Shown piece by piece: positions 38,839 to 41,105 of a stretch of 41,105 nt of DNA. Below the pieces are notes generated by a model. The model ran no database searches and was not told where the DNA came from. It saw only the letters and a program-made list of their open reading frames with translations. This DNA is from a bacterium (GTDB taxonomy: Bacteria; AUK180): positions 1 through 41,105 of the forward strand of contig JAGLGN010000012.1 of assembly GCA_023144005.1 (NCBI GenBank), written 5' to 3'. The number at the start of each line of letters is the position of its first letter. Position 1 is the first letter of the stretch. Made by a program: the position numbers and the translations under genes.

Positions 38839-39900
38839 TCATAAAGCATTTCCCGACAATTGCCGATATAGATCCAGGTATTCTTCATGGACCTTCCGGG
38901 GGGAAAATCGGGAGCCGATCATTTCCTTTCCGGCCCGGGATAATTTCTTCCACATGTCTTCATTTGAGGACATCTCAAGCAGACGGTCCAATATACCGTT
39001 AATGCTTGGCTCCAGATAGCCGTTGACTCCGGCCTCAATGATCCGTCCGGCTGCGCCCACGGGAAGTGAGGCCACGGGAATTCCCCTTATGGATGCCTCG
39101 GCAAGCGTATTGGGAAACCCCTCGTATTCACTGGTACAAATAACTGCGCAAAGACCCGAATACAGTTTATCTTTGCTATGTTCAAAGGGCCGCATTATCA
39201 CCTTTTCCCCCAGTCCGTTTGCAGCGATCTTTCGTCTGATCACCTTCTCAAAAGGGCCGCGGCCATAGAAGATTAAACGGAAATTCTCTTTCTTCAGAAG
39301 GTCATGGACCAGAAATTCATTTAAGAGTTTGATGTGATTCTTTACCCGATGGAACCTTCCGATAAGCGCCGCGTCGAAGTGAGCTGCGCTCCATACAGCA
39401 TTGGAGGAAGCCGGATCAATGGCATTGGGGATATATTTGATGTCTAAGATGTTATGGCGGACCTTGAACTCTGACAGTTTATCAAAGTTGGCCGTAAAAA
39501 GATCGCAGCGGCCGGCGGTACGCCGTTCCAGAAAATAATGAACCGGCTTCTTCCAGTGGTCGGTGCTCCTGAAAGAATTAATCAGAACAGAGTCCTTGGG
39601 CTTGAAAATACGCGAAGGAATATTGGTATGAAAAAGAAATGAATGGGTAATGGCATGGGCCTTCATCAATCTGCGGATCCCATACAGGCGGAACGGCAAT
39701 AATTTATTCACCCGCAAGTCAGCCGTTCCCATCCCATGCGCTTGCGCCTGCTTCAGAAGCTCTCCATTGCCGGTCAAGGCGGCTATCGTGATCCTGAATC
39801 CCTGACCCTTCATATAAGACGCAAGATTCAGAATATTCCATTCCGCACCCGCCATGGAAGATGTAGTGGTAAGATAGAGTATGCTTTTATCTTTTGCCAT
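38839..39900 (-). CDS. Family 4 glycosyltransferase
   Basis: This 353-residue protein has a GT-B fold: N-terminal LYLTTTSSMAGAEWNILNLA and C-terminal GRFHRVKNHIKLLNEF, YGRGPFEKVIRRKIA, and the EX7E donor motif in SEYEGFPNTLAEASIRGIPVA split over Glu residues. It probably adds a sugar to a lipid or polysaccharide at the inner membrane; the acceptor is unknown. A TATAAT -10 box lies 5 nt before the ATG, without ribosome binding site, so a leaderless mRNA is predicted. Confidence 0.88.
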   Translation of the reverse strand: MAKDKSILYLTTTSSMAGAEWNILNLASYMKGQGFRITIAALTGNGELLKQAQAHGMGTADLRVNKLLPFRLYGIRRLMKAHAITHSFLFHTNIPSRIFKPKDSVLINSFRSTDHWKKPVHYFLERRTAGRCDLFTANFDKLSEFKVRHNILDIKYIPNAIDPASSNAVWSAAHFDAALIGRFHRVKNHIKLLNEFLVHDLLKKENFRLIFYGRGPFEKVIRRKIAANGLGEKVIMRPFEHSKDKLYSGLCAVICTSEYEGFPNTLAEASIRGIPVASLPVGAAGRIIEAGVNGYLEPSINGILDRLLEMSSNEDMWKKLSRAGKEMIGSRFSPRKVHEEYLDLYRQLSGNAL

Positions 39901-39905
39901 TCTTT

Positions 39906-39933
39906 ATTATAGCATCGGTAAACATTTTTTCAA
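39906..39933 (-). promoter_or_regulatory. Leaderless-type promoter of the glycosyltransferase gene
   Basis: Minus strand: TTGAAA (39928-39933), 16-bp spacer, TATAAT (39906-39911), then AAAGA and ATG. Confidence 0.65.
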
Positions 39934-39938
39934 AAAAT

Positions 39939-39967
39939 TTGATATTTACCATTGTGACAGTTATAAT
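39939..39967 (+). promoter_or_regulatory. Leaderless-type promoter of the methyltransferase gene
   Basis: TTGATA (39939-39944), 17-bp spacer, TATAAT (39962-39967), then GAAGA and GTG. The -35 box lies 5 bp from that of the divergent glycosyltransferase promoter. Confidence 0.7.
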
Positions 39968-39972
39968 GAAGA

Positions 39973-40692
39973 GTGAAAGGATATGCCAAGATCGCGCCTT
40001 ATTATGATCGTTTCGTGAACGATGATTTCTACAAAACCCTGCTTTCATATCTGTCGGGCAAGGTTATTCCGCTGCACGGAGCAAATTTCCTTGACCTGGG
40101 CACAGGGACCGGATTCTTCCCGATATATTATGCGAAACTGGGAATGCGGAGCGTGGGGATCGACAAGGACAAAGAGATGATCAAGATCGCCAAAGGGCGG
40201 GCCAAGGATGAAGAACTCGACAATATTGAGTTCATCCATCATAATATACTATCTTTCAAGACCAATGAGCGCTTTTCCTATGTAACAATGTTCTTTGATG
40301 TTCTGAACCATTTCCACACGCCCTCCGATATATCAAAATTATTTTCAAATGTTCACGAGCATCTTGAAGATGGCGGGTTTTTCATTTTTGACATCCTGTC
40401 TCAATGGGGAATGAAGAAGATGTGGGGAAATGATAAGTTCTTTGAATACTACGATGATTTCAAGATACTTTGGGTCTCGCAATGGGATTCTTCCAAGCAA
40501 TGCCTCACCGTTACAATGAAGATATTCTCCGGCAAGCAGGTCATTAAGGAAACATTTATAGAAAAAGCATATCAGAGGAAGACCATCGAAGAGAAACTCG
40601 CGGACGCGGGTTTCGAACTGCAAGGGGTTACACCGCTTTTCTTTTTCAAGAGAAGGCCTTCGCGCTATCTCTTCCATGTAAAAAAGATCTGA
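39973..40692 (+). CDS. Class I SAM-dependent methyltransferase
   Basis: This 239-residue protein has motif I FLDLGTGTGFFPIYYAKLG (about 33-51), then GIDKDKEMIKIAK (motif II), FDVLNHF (post-I/III region) and DGGFFIFDIL. The substrate is not predictable. It begins with GTG at 39973; no in-frame ATG is near, and no ribosome binding site precedes it. The TATAAT 5 nt upstream predicts transcription from the start codon itself. It is divergent from the glycosyltransferase gene, with only 72 bp between. Confidence 0.85.
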   Translation: MKGYAKIAPYYDRFVNDDFYKTLLSYLSGKVIPLHGANFLDLGTGTGFFPIYYAKLGMRSVGIDKDKEMIKIAKGRAKDEELDNIEFIHHNILSFKTNERFSYVTMFFDVLNHFHTPSDISKLFSNVHEHLEDGGFFIFDILSQWGMKKMWGNDKFFEYYDDFKILWVSQWDSSKQCLTVTMKIFSGKQVIKETFIEKAYQRKTIEEKLADAGFELQGVTPLFFFKRRPSRYLFHVKKI

Positions 40693-41105
40693 CCATACTT
40701 CGCAGTGGACCCAGGAACAAGTGTACAAGGAACAAGTAATGCTGAGCCTGCTCAGCAAGTCTGAAGTGTGAAGTGTAGAGTAGTGCTTCGCGGAGGATAG
40801 AGGCTAGAGGTTGGAGGTTAGTGAATAGGGAATATTCGAGAAAGATCACGCACGAGAGGAAACTGGATCCCACGGTCGCCAACTCCCTCTGGATGACTCT
40901 TTTCACTTCTTCATTCCTTTCACGTATCCGCTCACCGGGAGCCCGGCAGCACCGGGCGACCAACCCAAAAGAGTTTTGAACCGTTTAAGCGACATTGACA
41001 TTTTTAACGGCAGAAATGAATGGTGGCGTAGCCGAAAATATCCAATTGTCTGAGTGAGCGAAAGAGAGCGAGTTTTGGGATTTTAATGAGTGTATGCTTC
41101 GGTCC
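40693..41105. repeat. Repeat-rich terminal region
   Basis: TGGACCCAGGAACAAGTG (40702) and GTCTGAAGTGTGAAGTGTAGA (heptamers, about 40759-40779) are followed by the inverted 137-bp repeat (40861-40996). The final part (41040-41105) is the reverse complement of the family seen at 9614-9687 and 1-25, ending GAAGCATACACTCA on the other strand. An open frame on the minus strand (40646-40963) runs through repeats and is not called a gene. Confidence 0.7.
40861..40996 (-). repeat. Long dispersed repeat, copy 2
   Basis: Reverse complement of 313-449, with few substitutions and a 1-nt indel. The hairpin is kept (GCCCGG, 5-nt loop, CCGGGC), although the inner bases changed. Confidence 0.75.

Noticed and set aside
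40646-40963. 105-codon minus-strand open frame as a gene
   Set aside because: It overlaps the end of the methyltransferase gene and reads through repeats and heptamers; no family signal.
1-41105. tRNA, rRNA genes or a transposase gene
   Set aside because: I found no cloverleaf with a convincing T-loop and acceptor stem, no 16S/23S/5S signature, and no DDE, HUH or serine/tyrosine recombinase motifs. The S23 genes are not next to any rRNA.

Overview
The window looks like part of the chromosome of an uncultured, Gram-negative-type, probably anaerobic bacterium with moderate GC. It is bacterial because it carries ribosomal protein L32, the ACP/Fab/PlsX set, RNase III and many sigma70-type promoters, mostly with 17-bp spacers. 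An outer membrane is implied by a LolA-like periplasmic protein, a beta-barrel candidate and a secreted protease with a C-terminal sorting-type domain. Tungsten/molybdenum aldehyde:ferredoxin oxidoreductase, poly-[4Fe-4S] proteins and radical SAM enzymes suggest anaerobic life. I cannot name the phylum from sequence alone.

Layout. 1-593: repeat-rich leader. 594-4282 (+): DUF362 iron-sulfur protein and a secreted papain-like protease. 4299-5313 (+): two tandem RRM RNA-binding protein genes, each with its own promoter, about 110-nt leader and terminator. 5523-9350 (+): ferredoxin, aldehyde oxidoreductase, ThiF-like and ThiS/MoaD-like genes. 9351-10321: gene-poor, palindromic. 10322-19696 (-): one TetR-controlled operon (LolA-like protein, barrel protein, ABC ATPase, four FtsX/LolC-type permeases, TetR) interrupted by two S23 (23S rRNA intervening-sequence protein) genes. 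19703-20030 (+): yhbY. 20143-20884 (-): three tiny membrane proteins behind a perfect consensus promoter. 21056-24162 (-): pta-pyrD-pyrF-pyrE. 24200-27211 (-): isoprenylcysteine-methyltransferase-like enzyme, lipoprotein, Elp3-like radical SAM protein, RNase III. 27971-33814 (-): yceD-rpmF-plsX-fabH-fabD-fabG-acpP-fabF. 33977-38785 (-): uridine-kinase-like protein, Clp1/Grc3-type polynucleotide kinase, a small unknown protein and a DHH phosphoesterase. 38839-40692: divergent glycosyltransferase and methyltransferase. 40693-41105: repeats, including an inverted copy of the element near position 314.

The most unusual layer is between the genes. (1) Both S23 genes lie inside inverted repeats made of a 7-bp unit (CACTTCG/TACATCG-like). 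This resembles the stem-and-loop of rRNA intervening sequences, but sits at junctions of a protein-coding operon; one arm contains the upstream gene's stop codon. (2) A MITE-like family of about 270 bp with terminal inverted repeats has complete, nested and partial copies, which repeatedly lie at gene ends: at the stop codon of fabF, supplying the last codons of a small membrane protein, and apparently supplying the start codon of rnc. (3) Three genes have a -10 box exactly 5 nt before the start codon, predicting leaderless mRNAs. (4) A perfect hairpin hides the ribosome binding site of one permease gene.
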